Source of the DNA: an uncultured Pedobacter sp.
Lineage (GTDB): Bacteria; Bacteroidota; Bacteroidia; Sphingobacteriales; Sphingobacteriaceae
Assembly (NCBI GenBank): GCA_938008555.1
Contig: CALLKE010000118.1
Coordinates: 1-7,373, forward strand
Length of the DNA: 7,373 bases
Direction: 5' to 3'
A program made the position numbers and the translations under genes. Position 1 is the first letter of the stretch. Each line of letters starts with the position of its first letter. Of the stretch, positions 1 through 6,226 are shown piece after piece. Under the pieces are notes generated by a model. That model was not told where the DNA came from. It did no database searches and worked only from the letters and a program-made list of their open reading frames with translations.

Positions 1-127
1 TCCTCACATCAACCCTTATGTTACGAGGCCTCCGCGACACCGGGGGCTCTGTTTACTGGTAAAATAAACGCTATTTTTTAATCAATTTATTGTTTTAGGC
101 AAAACTCGGCCGTTTCGTGATTAAAAA
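1..127. other. Non-coding flank downstream of the IS91 transposase
   Basis: No gene is visible here. This is the 3' side of the IS91-family transposase, where elements of this family carry their replication-origin end (oriIS), so the end is expected in or just beyond this stretch. What can be seen is a GC-rich block at about 25-50 in AT-rich surroundings, including the 8-bp palindrome GAGGCCTC (25-32), and a short hairpin TTTAC-TG-GTAAA (52-63). An ATGTTACGA sequence lies at 18-26. I cannot fix the exact IS boundary, because that needs comparison with an empty site or a second copy. Confidence 0.35.
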
Positions 128-1612
128 TTACCACGACTCCCGCTGATCAAATTCATTTTCAAAATCATTTAGCTGTTCAGGCGGTCCCCGCTCCCAAATC
201 ACCGCAAGCGGCTTAAAGATCGTTGTTTCCTGCAAACTCTTTAAAATCGCCTTGGCCACCACTTTATCTTTTATAATAGCAATCTGCTCAAGCCTCCCTC
301 CACAATGCGGACAGACTGTTACGTCAATTTTAAATACCCGTTTCAGCATTTCTGACCACAGCAGCCGCGCCCTTTGGGCTTTCACTTTTAGATCTGGTGC
401 TGTGGTCTCGGGAACCTCAGGAAGCTTAGCTTTCTTTGGTACAATTCGTGAGCGGTCTTTAAAATTTGGCGCAAACACACCGTGGTACCTGACTAAATTC
501 ATCTTTGGTGGCGGGATCAATGCCACAAGCCTTGCTATAAAATCCAAATATGAAAAACTCACATGCGTCGTCCCGTCACGCCATGGAGTTTTCATTTTAT
601 AAATTAATAAATTCGGATATGACTCACTCAACCGTTCAGTTGCAATAGGACCTCTAGCCATATAGCGAATGAGCTTCTCAAGTTTTTCTCGGTCACGTCC
701 ACCGACCCAAACTCTGGCATTTAAACTAAACCCACCTACATTGGCCGAATATGGATCATTTCCTTCGGGATCAACTTCAAGCTTTTTAATTCCAAAACGC
801 CTGAGCCCCTGGCCTGCTCTTTCACCAAATCCTGCCTTGTGTCCGATCGAAAGAGCAGACACATCATTTAATAAATTCTCATCAAATCCACCTTGTCCTT
901 GATCATCAAGACCAAGCTTTTGAACCAAAGTACTGACCTTGTTTTGGATCTTGGTGGCAAGCAATATGAGCTCATCCCGAGTAGGTTCTAAAAGTCTTAA
1001 AAATTTATAGTCTCCATTTTCTGTTTTGTAAAAAACCCCGTCCGCAAACAACGTATGAAAATGCACATTTAAATTCAAAGCCGAGCCAAATCTCTGAATA
1101 AAAGTTACAGCCCCGGGACGAGCGACCTTGATCCCATAAAGCTTTGCCTGCTTTTTTTGATACGAGCTGATGGTTTGAATAAAAATTGAAAGAATTTTAT
1201 TCGTAAGCTTTGGATTGTGCGCCATTTGATAGCGTAGCCGATACGGAAACGACAAAACCCATTGCCGCATCACCACTTCCGGCAAAACCTGATCCACCAA
1301 GTGAGCAGCTTCATCATTCATACGCCTAGCGCAACAACTCGGACAGAAGCCTCTTTTCTTACAAGAAAAGGCCACAACCCCAGACTCCCGGCACTGATAA
1401 CAATACGTTCTTACAAATCCAAACTCAGCAATCCCGCACCTAAGATACTTATTGAATTCATCTTTGATAAAGATCGGAATGTTCCTACCAACTTTTTCTT
1501 GCTCCCGCAAAAAAATGGGCCAATAGGTCTCTACTGTCCGATAAAGGAGCCCCTGCTCCGGATGACGGCGGATATATTTTGCTTGAGATTCAATTTTATT
1601 CACTGCCGCCAT
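128..1612 (-). CDS. IS91-family transposase (HUH rolling-circle type)
   Basis: This 494-aa protein looks like a full-length IS91-family transposase, which moves DNA by single-strand nicking and rolling-circle-like transfer rather than by DDE chemistry. An N-terminal zinc-binding region has cysteines at about 71, 74, 84, 90 and 93/94 (the RGFCPSC segment is typical). The metal-binding HUH motif is H184-F185-H186 in LNVHFHTLFADGVF. A conserved RYMARGPIA segment holds Tyr317, the likely nucleophile by family analogy. The WRDGTTHVSFSYLDFIARL stretch (residues 344-362) and the following RYHGVFAPN are family hallmarks. A CPHCGG zinc-ribbon-like motif lies at 434-439. The start is ATG at 1612, with only a weak ribosome site. 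It sits 34 bp downstream of the membrane-protein gene, unusually close for an IS that should have its own upstream end. No frameshift is seen, so it may be active. Confidence 0.93.
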   Translation of the reverse strand: MAAVNKIESQAKYIRRHPEQGLLYRTVETYWPIFLREQEKVGRNIPIFIKDEFNKYLRCGIAEFGFVRTYCYQCRESGVVAFSCKKRGFCPSCCARRMNDEAAHLVDQVLPEVVMRQWVLSFPYRLRYQMAHNPKLTNKILSIFIQTISSYQKKQAKLYGIKVARPGAVTFIQRFGSALNLNVHFHTLFADGVFYKTENGDYKFLRLLEPTRDELILLATKIQNKVSTLVQKLGLDDQGQGGFDENLLNDVSALSIGHKAGFGERAGQGLRRFGIKKLEVDPEGNDPYSANVGGFSLNARVWVGGRDREKLEKLIRYMARGPIATERLSESYPNLLIYKMKTPWRDGTTHVSFSYLDFIARLVALIPPPKMNLVRYHGVFAPNFKDRSRIVPKKAKLPEVPETTAPDLKVKAQRARLLWSEMLKRVFKIDVTVCPHCGGRLEQIAIIKDKVVAKAILKSLQETTIFKPLAVIWERGPPEQLNDFENEFDQRESW

Positions 1613-1646
1613 GATCTTTGATCACGACTGCAACTTTTAAACTCTC

Positions 1647-2444
1647 TTAAAAAATATCCTGATCCAAAACGCCGCTAGATTTTTTTATAGATTCACTGGG
1701 TCTTGGTACATCCGGTGCAAATTCAAGCTTTGCTTTCAACGACTGATTCTCAGCTATTAGCAACTCCTGCGCTTTTTCAAGATCCCGAACTTTTGCATTC
1801 AGCGCAGCTTTATTGGATTCAATAATTTGATTTAAATTCTTTTCTTTTTCAGCGAGTCGTTTGTTTTTATCCGCGACACGACTTGCCGCTAAATTCTCAA
1901 CAATCTCGCGCACAAGCTCGTCATCATTTCTTGATAACCACCAGTAAAATAGCGGAGCTCCAAAAAATAATGCACTCAAAGCGATCCAGCCCATCTCTAA
2001 TCTGTCGTATGCGACACCAATATTTGCTTTTGCTCGGAGCCCCTCAAACGGCGCATTCAAATACAAAGACCTGCGCCAAGCATTGTAATATTGGTTGGGT
2101 TTAGGCCAATCAAGCATCACCTGATTGGTGAGTTTTCCCTGTTGATCAACAACAACTGCCCTACCCACATCTTTAAAAAAGACTAACCCAACAATTAAAA
2201 GCATCCCACTGTACGCGATGACAACTGACCTGTAGCGCGATAAATTACCAATGCTGTCTCGTGGGCTACCGGCCATTCGTAAAATTAAGCCACAGGCAAC
2301 TGAAGCCAAAACGAACGGGATCAAATAGAACACCACAAACGGAAAAAATAAATAAACCCCGTAAATCACACCAGCTAAAATCAGGCCGCCCACAATTATA
2401 AATAAAACAAAATTTTCAAAATGTTCGTTTTTACCATCACTCAC
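1647..2444 (-). CDS. Unrecognised multi-pass membrane protein with C-terminal coiled coil
   Basis: I do not recognise a family for this 265-aa protein. Hydrophobic segments at about residues 11-34, 36-55, 73-91 and 151-170 suggest four membrane passes, with an extra-membrane section of about 60 residues between the third and fourth (92-150). After the last segment, residues about 172-241 are charged and heptad-like, rich in Glu, Lys, Leu and Asn, which predicts a coiled coil, probably cytoplasmic. The tail 242-265 is Ser/Pro rich. The only in-frame start at this end is GTG at 2444, preceded by GGGGGA with a 4-nt gap; an upstream ATG at 2448 is in another frame and hits a stop within a few codons. 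It starts 8 bp after the Replic_Relax-like gene, so the two are probably cotranscribed and may work together, for example in plasmid transfer or membrane anchoring of plasmid DNA. That role is inference from position only. Confidence 0.75.
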   Translation of the reverse strand: MSDGKNEHFENFVLFIIVGGLILAGVIYGVYLFFPFVVFYLIPFVLASVACGLILRMAGSPRDSIGNLSRYRSVVIAYSGMLLIVGLVFFKDVGRAVVVDQQGKLTNQVMLDWPKPNQYYNAWRRSLYLNAPFEGLRAKANIGVAYDRLEMGWIALSALFFGAPLFYWWLSRNDDELVREIVENLAASRVADKNKRLAEKEKNLNQIIESNKAALNAKVRDLEKAQELLIAENQSLKAKLEFAPDVPRPSESIKKSSGVLDQDIF

Positions 2445-2452
2445 TCATCCCC

Positions 2453-3271
2453 CTAAACTTTTTCTGGCATTCCACGCGGCCAAAGCTTTGATAAAAAATG
2501 ACTGTAAGACTCAACCATAAAACCATCTGTGCCGCTCGCCACATCCTTCAAATCACCATAAACCCGGTCCGTATACCCAACCCAAATCACCCGATGTATT
2601 AAAGGCTTTGATCCCAGCATCACCGACCTAAAACCCAAAAGCTTTTCTTCATAACGACTTTTTTTCCGAGGTGTTGTTTCAATTTCAAAAGCCACTCTCT
2701 CACCCTTTGAAGTTATAAAAATACCATCCGGTACAAGCTCACTTGGTAACTCATCCCACGAAAAATCACTTTCAAACCCTTGGGCTCGTAGCTTTCGCTC
2801 AGGCAGCCATCTAATGATTTTTCCGGTCCGCTCAATCGCGATCCGACAATCATTAACCTTCGTGTCGTGGTCATAGTTTCTAAAATCAATCTGATTGATA
2901 ACCTTAAGATCAGCCAAATGCGGCTTTTTAGCCCTGAGTGCGGTTACTCCAAGACCCGTTAAAAGATACAAGCTCCGAGCCTCTGAATACACTTTTTCTG
3001 ATTTGATAAATCCATTTCGCTTTAAAATTTGAAGCCTTTGGCGAGTCACATGTAACCCTGCCGGCATCGGATCTGTGACCTTAACTCTCGCATCAAAAAA
3101 CCTGAAATAGATTTGCTCGAGACTTGCAAACTTTTGCTCCAATAAAAACGCAAAAATCTCAAAATCCCGATCAGTTAATCTAAAACTTTTTGCCTTTTTA
3201 TTAACCATATCATCTTTTGATTTTTTGCTTATTTTTAAATCATTCTTATATTTAACCAGTTCTTGATCCAT
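2453..3271 (-). CDS. Replic_Relax-like plasmid protein (winged helix plus nuclease-like fold)
   Basis: This 272-aa protein resembles the replication-relaxation (Replic_Relax, Pfam PF13814) group found on plasmids and integrative elements near replication or mobilisation genes. After a basic N-terminus, residues about 30-110 look like a winged-helix DNA-binding domain: LTDRDFEIFAFLLEQKFASL begins it and a VTRQRLQILKRNGFI helix pair follows. The C-terminal half has HDTKVNDCRIAIE (135-147), PDGIF (181-185) and FEIE (195-198) followed by lysines, a pattern like a PD-(D/E)xK nuclease fold. Activity cannot be judged from sequence alone. Start ATG at 3271 has AAGGA with a 6-nt gap. It is first in a two-gene operon with the membrane protein downstream. 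The non-coding region upstream has a large inverted repeat that could be its DNA target. Family assignment is moderately confident; the biochemical role is not established here. Confidence 0.75.
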   Translation of the reverse strand: MDQELVKYKNDLKISKKSKDDMVNKKAKSFRLTDRDFEIFAFLLEQKFASLEQIYFRFFDARVKVTDPMPAGLHVTRQRLQILKRNGFIKSEKVYSEARSLYLLTGLGVTALRAKKPHLADLKVINQIDFRNYDHDTKVNDCRIAIERTGKIIRWLPERKLRAQGFESDFSWDELPSELVPDGIFITSKGERVAFEIETTPRKKSRYEEKLLGFRSVMLGSKPLIHRVIWVGYTDRVYGDLKDVASGTDGFMVESYSHFLSKLWPRGMPEKV

Positions 3272-3283
3272 TTCTTTTCCTTA

Positions 3284-3630
3284 TCCTCAAAATACCCACA
3301 TACCACCAACTACTACTTACTCTTTTCTATATCTAACCAACCCAATTTATTTCATATCCTTGTAGAGACCTCGCTTCGTGACCACTTCATCTCGTAGGGA
3401 GGGGGTGGTCACGAAGCGAGGTCGGATCGTAACATCGCCTAATATATTGAAATCACTTGTTTTAGTGTCTTTCGTTTACGCCAAAAATCCTCAATTAACA
3501 ACAGAGGTATTTTGAGGACTTTACAACAGGATTTTTAATTCAACTTCCTAAGTTTGAAAATACGGATAATTTACACGGCCCATGGCCGATTTTTACGAAA
3601 ATGCAATTTTGAAATTTGTGGTTTTGAGGA
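3284..3630. repeat. Dispersed TCCTCAAAA-type repeats in both orientations
   Basis: TCCTCAAAATAC at 3284-3295 recurs perfectly in inverted orientation at 3507-3518 (GTATTTTGAGGA). A shorter TCCTCAA lies at 3488-3494, and TTTTGAGGA recurs at 3622-3630. The segments 3511-3527 and 3623-3639 match at 14 of 17 positions (TTTGAGGA, then a variable part, then ACAAC). The copies lie on both sides of the large inverted repeat. They could be binding sites for a plasmid protein; with AT-rich sequence some of this may be chance. Confidence 0.4.
3367..3423. repeat. Perfect 19-bp inverted repeat with 19-nt loop
   Basis: GACCTCGCTTCGTGACCAC at 3367-3385 is the exact reverse complement of 3405-3423, and the spacer is also 19 nt with a purine-rich GGGAGGGG run. 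The arms are GC-rich in a locally AT-rich region. Neither strand has a T-run after the stem, so it is a poor intrinsic terminator. It lies about 95 bp upstream of the Replic_Relax-like start. Candidate roles are an oriT or nicking-site hairpin, a single-strand origin, or a protein-binding site. The repeat is seen directly; the role is inferred. Confidence 0.85.
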
Positions 3631-3743
3631 TCTGACAACTACCAAAGACCTAGTTTAAACGCCGTAAAAAGGCCCAGGTTTGATTTATTTTTAAAATTAA
3701 TGGGATTCTATAAAAATTAAATAAAAACCAGCCACAGGCCATT

Positions 3744-4979
3744 TTAGAAAGAATTTGACGTATCGATGGATTTAAACTCTTCAAATGCTACTTTTTCAAG
3801 CAATTCATTGCTCGTTACAAAAGAACCATGCTTGCTTTTCACCGTTTCAATAAACTCTGGGTTTTGCTCCACATAGGTTTTAAATTTTTCCTGAAGCTTA
3901 ATTTCTAAAAGCTTCTTTCGCTGCTCTTCAGATTCCTGAATACGTCTAAGCTCCTGATCAAGCTCAGCCTGTAATGATTCTGAATACTTTTGGCTGATGT
4001 ACTCACGACCTGACCCCAAAACTCCAAAAAGGATGTTGGCAAGGTTTCCGGTCTTCCCGTTTTCAACGTCATACGATAGCGCTGCTAAACTTCGCTGCAC
4101 GATTTCTAAAGTCGTTTTCTCAGCCGTTATTAAATTTTGCAAATTTACCAAAGAAAGACCAAACCGTTTTAAGTTTTCCGGTATGACTAAAATTTCAGCT
4201 GCTATAGTTGTAGTATTATTTATATATAAATCATTACTACTACTATAAGGGGGTTTTGTCCTAGGTTCCGTCTTAGGTTCCGTCTTAGGTTTGTCCGACA
4301 ATTGTCCTAAGTTTGTCCTAAGTTTGTCCGAGGTTTCGTTCTGAAGAATTTCATTCCACACTACTTCAGGCAACTCATAAATCGTCCAGCCACCTCGACC
4401 CGAGCGAAAACTTTTTCGTAGTATTAAAAGTTTTTGCTCCAACCTCTGAATGCTCTTCTGGACTGAGAGACGGGTAGATTCTAACTTTAAATAAAGCTGT
4501 TCGACAGATACAGGAGAGGTCGTTCTGCCCCCATTAATTCGACATAAATCATAAATTAAAATCATTATATTTCTTTGTAATCCAGAAAGAGACTGAAAGG
4601 CTGAAATTGTCCGAGGTTTGTCCTGAGTTTGTCCTAGAATTGTCCTAGAATGTGTCCGAGGTTCCGTCTTAGGTTTGTCCGAGGTTTCATTATTTTCATA
4701 TAAAATTTGTCCTGAGTTTGTCCTAAGAATGTCCTGAGTTTGTCCTAGAATTGTCCTAGGTTCCGTCTTAGGTTTGTCCGAGGTTTGTCCTAAGTTTTCT
4801 GCGAGCTCTGCACGTGCATACGTCGGAATATCTGCAAGTTTTGTTTTTTTATCGATACGATTCTGCTCATCTATACTTATCTGTGGTTTAAACTCGATAA
4901 CACCAGCATCTCCGGTAAATTCATCCATAACGGATAGGCGACCCTTTGATTTACGTTTTCTTTCTGATTGATTTTCCAT
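3744..4979 (-). CDS. Winged-helix protein with internal DNA repeats; candidate replication initiator or centromere-binding protein
   Basis: This 411-aa protein has a basic N-terminus (residues 7-14) and then a repetitive linker (about 62-124) made of L-G-Q-T, S-D-K-P and K-T-E-P-R-T pieces. A winged-helix-like domain follows (about 128-210, with SVQKSIQRLEQKLLI as the likely recognition region and GRGGWTIYELP as the wing). A second repetitive linker (about 216-243) and an Asn/Ser/Thr-rich stretch come next, then a C-terminal domain (about 262-330: IPENLKRFGL, NILFGVLGSGREYIS) and a charged coiled coil (about 335-372). The layout resembles plasmid initiator-type proteins known to me only as conserved hypothetical proteins. 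ATG at 4979 has AGGA with a 6-nt gap that overlaps the parA stop, so it is translated just after parA, the usual place of a ParB-type partner. The linkers are encoded by 11/12-bp DNA repeats read in all three frames. Replication initiation, centromere binding, or both are possible; I cannot decide from sequence. Confidence 0.85.
   Translation of the reverse strand: MENQSERKRKSKGRLSVMDEFTGDAGVIEFKPQISIDEQNRIDKKTKLADIPTYARAELAENLGQTSDKPKTEPRTILGQTQDILRTNSGQILYENNETSDKPKTEPRTHSRTILGQTQDKPRTISAFQSLSGLQRNIMILIYDLCRINGGRTTSPVSVEQLYLKLESTRLSVQKSIQRLEQKLLILRKSFRSGRGGWTIYELPEVVWNEILQNETSDKLRTNLGQLSDKPKTEPKTEPRTKPPYSSSNDLYINNTTTIAAEILVIPENLKRFGLSLVNLQNLITAEKTTLEIVQRSLAALSYDVENGKTGNLANILFGVLGSGREYISQKYSESLQAELDQELRRIQESEEQRKKLLEIKLQEKFKTYVEQNPEFIETVKSKHGSFVTSNELLEKVAFEEFKSIDTSNSF
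4205..4245. repeat. AT-rich near-palindrome inside the 411-aa gene; candidate unwinding element
   Basis: Left arm 4205-4224 and right arm 4225-4245 are reverse complements at 18 of 21 aligned positions with one gap, centred on TATATATA. The stretch is almost entirely A/T. It encodes the low-complexity linker S-S-S-N-D-L-Y-I-N-N-T-T-T and ends 9 bp from the repeat array at 4254. Iterons beside an AT-rich segment is the usual layout of a theta-type origin, and phage lambda has such an origin within its O gene. The origin role is inferred. Confidence 0.55.
4254..4346. repeat. Intragenic 11/12-bp iteron-like array A
   Basis: On the plus strand, GTCC or GTCT cores begin at 4258, 4270, 4282, 4293, 4304, 4315 and 4326, with a degenerate copy at 4338. 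Spacings are 12, 12, 11, 11, 11, 11 and 12 bp. The typical unit is AGTTTGTCCTA; the 12-bp variant is GGTTCCGTCTTA. The array lies in the coding sequence just after the winged-helix segment (residues about 212-242). Because 11 is not a multiple of 3, neighbouring units are read in different frames. Confidence 0.9.
4605..4684. repeat. Intragenic 11/12-bp iteron-like array B1
   Basis: Seven cores start at 4609, 4620, 4631, 4642, 4654, 4666 and 4677 on the plus strand, spaced 11, 11, 11, 12, 12 and 11 bp. The units belong to the same family as array A, including the variants AATTGTCCTAG, GTTTGTCCGAG and TTCCGTCTTAGG. They encode residues about 99-124, just before the winged-helix segment. A degenerate A/T-rich gap of about three unit lengths separates this array from B2. 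Confidence 0.9.
4705..4797. repeat. Intragenic 11/12-bp iteron-like array B2
   Basis: Eight cores start at 4709, 4720, 4731, 4742, 4753, 4765, 4776 and 4787 on the plus strand, spaced 11, 11, 11, 11, 12, 11 and 11 bp. This is the longest and most regular run. It encodes residues about 62-91. The same DNA unit yields L-G-Q-T (TTA GGA CAA ACC), S-D-K-P (TCG GAC AAA CCT) and R-T-N (AGG ACA AAC) in the three frames, so a nucleotide repeat, not a peptide repeat, is being multiplied or preserved. Confidence 0.9.
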
Positions 4980-4987
4980 TTATGGTC

Positions 4988-5833
4988 CTAGAGTCCAACT
5001 TCTTGCGGTCGAGATTGGACAGCATGAGGCTTAGTTTGTTTTTCGGTCGTTTCTATAATTTGCCGAGCAACAAGATTATAGTCTTGGGCGGCCTTTGAAT
5101 CGGGGAAGCTTTCAGATAAGAGTTTTCTTTTCACTTGAGCAGTTTTTACTTTGATATCTATCCTAACAGGGGAAAATACACGTCCACCACGCAATAGATT
5201 TGCATCTTCTAATCTCTGAAGATCATCTAGTATATCCATATCTAGGTTTCGTCGGCCATCGTGCATGGTTGGAATAATTCCTAAAACTTTAGATATTTTT
5301 ATTTTTTTGTTCTTGTAGTGACTTTCAATATTTTCGACAAAGTTCAGAGTGTTTTTCACACCAACTACAGAGAGAAGGTCAGGAGAACATGGCAGTAATA
5401 AATAATCCGAATATGTGACGATGTTTGTAGAAATTAAAGAAAGAGCAGGAGGAGTATCAATTAGAATTATGTCATAGCCGGAAATGCTGCACATCCGAAG
5501 CTCTAGGAGTAGCTCTGAATCAGGCGTATTCGCATGAGTCTTTTCAAAATCCCTCATAAAGCGTCCACCTGAAAGTATAACGTCAATATTTTCTCGCACT
5601 CTCACAGTCATATTTTGTGGATTGACGTTATCGAGTAGAACCGCTGCAAGTCCTCCCTCGCTGTTTTGGAGTTTAATTCCAAAAATCGTTTTAATATTAG
5701 ATTGTTCGTCAGCATCAATAATTAGGACTTTTTTACCAAGCTTTGCAAAAGCATCGGCTAGCGCAGAGATTGTGGTGGTCTTACCGGTCCCGCCCTTGTG
5801 ACACATAACTGCATATATAACAGGCTTTTTCAA
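4988..5833 (-). CDS. parA: ParA-family partition ATPase
   Basis: This 281-aa protein is a ParA/Soj-type Walker ATPase that drives plasmid segregation by cycling on the nucleoid in response to a DNA-bound partner. The deviant Walker A motif KGGTGKTT is at 13-20, with signature Lys13 and catalytic Lys18. Walker A' LIIDADEQ is at 37-44 and Walker B ILIDTPP at 123-129. There is no N-terminal helix-turn-helix domain, so it resembles the short ParA type, which usually does not bind its own operator directly. The start is TTG at 5833 with a strong GGAGGG and 4-nt gap; the first nearby in-frame ATG (residue 10) would remove the first beta strand. The last codons overlap the ribosome site of the 411-aa gene, so the two form an operon and the downstream protein is the likely partner. 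A weak promoter candidate, TTGTTA-17-TGAAAT (5888-5860), lies upstream. Confidence 0.95.
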   Translation of the reverse strand: MKKPVIYAVMCHKGGTGKTTTISALADAFAKLGKKVLIIDADEQSNIKTIFGIKLQNSEGGLAAVLLDNVNPQNMTVRVRENIDVILSGGRFMRDFEKTHANTPDSELLLELRMCSISGYDIILIDTPPALSLISTNIVTYSDYLLLPCSPDLLSVVGVKNTLNFVENIESHYKNKKIKISKVLGIIPTMHDGRRNLDMDILDDLQRLEDANLLRGGRVFSPVRIDIKVKTAQVKRKLLSESFPDSKAAQDYNLVARQIIETTEKQTKPHAVQSRPQEVGL

Positions 5834-5929
5834 TTAACCCTCCGTTGGTTTATAAAAACATTTCAACAGCTAGACGTTTCCATAACAATGAAAAAAATTT
5901 TGTATGCGGCGAGTTGATGCAAGTTTGAA
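5834..5929. other. parA leader region
   Basis: This 96-bp gap between the toxin stop and parA holds a GGAGGG ribosome site (5843-5838) and, on the minus strand, a possible promoter with -35 TTGTTA (5888-5883), a 17-bp spacer and -10 TGAAAT (5865-5860), 4 of 6 matches in each box. An A/T-rich run sits at 5891-5901. A separate parA promoter is reasonable because a toxin-antitoxin operon precedes it, but readthrough cannot be excluded. Confidence 0.3.
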
Positions 5930-6226
5930 TTATGGGTGAGGTGTTATAGATAAAATTGTAATTTGATTTTTTTGAGGACCGTAAAACCAGAAAATTCGAT
6001 ACGCACCTGGTGTATTATTTTCGGCATAAGCTTCAAATATTTCTTCGCCATTTAGTCCTGACAAAGATGAATACTTGTGAGTATTGAGTCCTTGATGTCT
6101 GGGGTTTAACTCCAGATAACCCAGCGCTTTTCGAACTGATTTTAACCGTTTACTTAAACCTTTATTTGATTCTAACTGATGATATTGTTTTTCGGCTTCG
6201 TCAGAAAATAGTATTTTAAAGCTCAA
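5930..6226 (-). CDS. RelE/ParE-family toxin of a type II toxin-antitoxin pair
   Basis: This 98-aa protein matches the size and pattern of RelE/ParE-superfamily toxins: a short N-terminal strand (FKILFSDEAEKQY), two helices (about 10-45), then a basic beta-sheet half with KYSSLSGLNG, EIFEAYAENNTPGAYRIFWFYGP and a C-terminal ITILSITPHP. RelE-like members cleave mRNA on ribosomes, ParE-like members poison gyrase; the AYRIFW and terminal TPHP region leans toward the RelE/HigB side, which is not proven. The start codon is TTG at 6226, overlapping the antitoxin stop as TTGA, with GAGGA 9 nt upstream inside the antitoxin gene. Translation is thus coupled and probably kept below that of the antitoxin. 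The natural job here would be post-segregational stabilisation of the replicon. Confidence 0.88.
   Translation of the reverse strand: MSFKILFSDEAEKQYHQLESNKGLSKRLKSVRKALGYLELNPRHQGLNTHKYSSLSGLNGEEIFEAYAENNTPGAYRIFWFYGPQKNQITILSITPHP

Larger units (their letters stand above)
3272..3743. other. Intergenic region between the two operons: candidate oriT/ori region
   Basis: I see no convincing gene in these roughly 470 bp; the only plus-strand frame noticed (ATG at 3582) is 17 codons. The region holds a perfect 19-bp inverted repeat (3367-3423, listed separately). It also has four copies of TCCTCAA(AA) in both orientations (3284-3292, 3488-3494, 3512-3518, 3624-3630), a 9-bp inverted pair AAAAATCCT/AGGATTTTT (3483-3491/3528-3536), and TTATCCTCA at 3281-3289, one base from the E. 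coli DnaA box. A GC-rich CGGCC-CAT-GGCCG hairpin lies at 3576-3588, and the segment 3680-3728 is very AT-rich. It must also carry the terminator of the 411-aa gene and the promoter of the Replic_Relax-like gene, but neither is clear. The density of dyads fits a cis-acting plasmid region. Confidence 0.5.

Noticed and set aside
252..902. Plus-strand open frames opposite the transposase (also at 1262-1621)
   Set aside because: They are antisense shadows of the IS91 transposase with implausible composition and no family resemblance.
18..3435. ATGTTACGA at 18-26 and its reverse complement at 3427-3435 as IS or plasmid end repeats
   Set aside because: A 9-bp match is expected many times by chance in 7 kb, and the contexts are unrelated.
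3576..3595. Plus-strand intrinsic terminator (CGGCC-CAT-GGCCG followed by ATTTTT)
   Set aside because: The stem is only 5 bp and no plus-strand gene precedes it.
3721..3743. Intrinsic terminator after the 411-aa gene (GCC-TGT-GGC stem then TTTTT)
   Set aside because: The stem is only about 3 bp, too weak to call.
3997..4248. Plus-strand open frames opposite the 411-aa gene (also 4774-4971) and opposite the membrane protein (1883-2104)
   Set aside because: They lie entirely antisense to well-supported genes and show no recognisable protein features.
4254..4797. CRISPR array
   Set aside because: The units are 11-12 bp with no unique spacers and lie inside a coding sequence; no cas genes are present.
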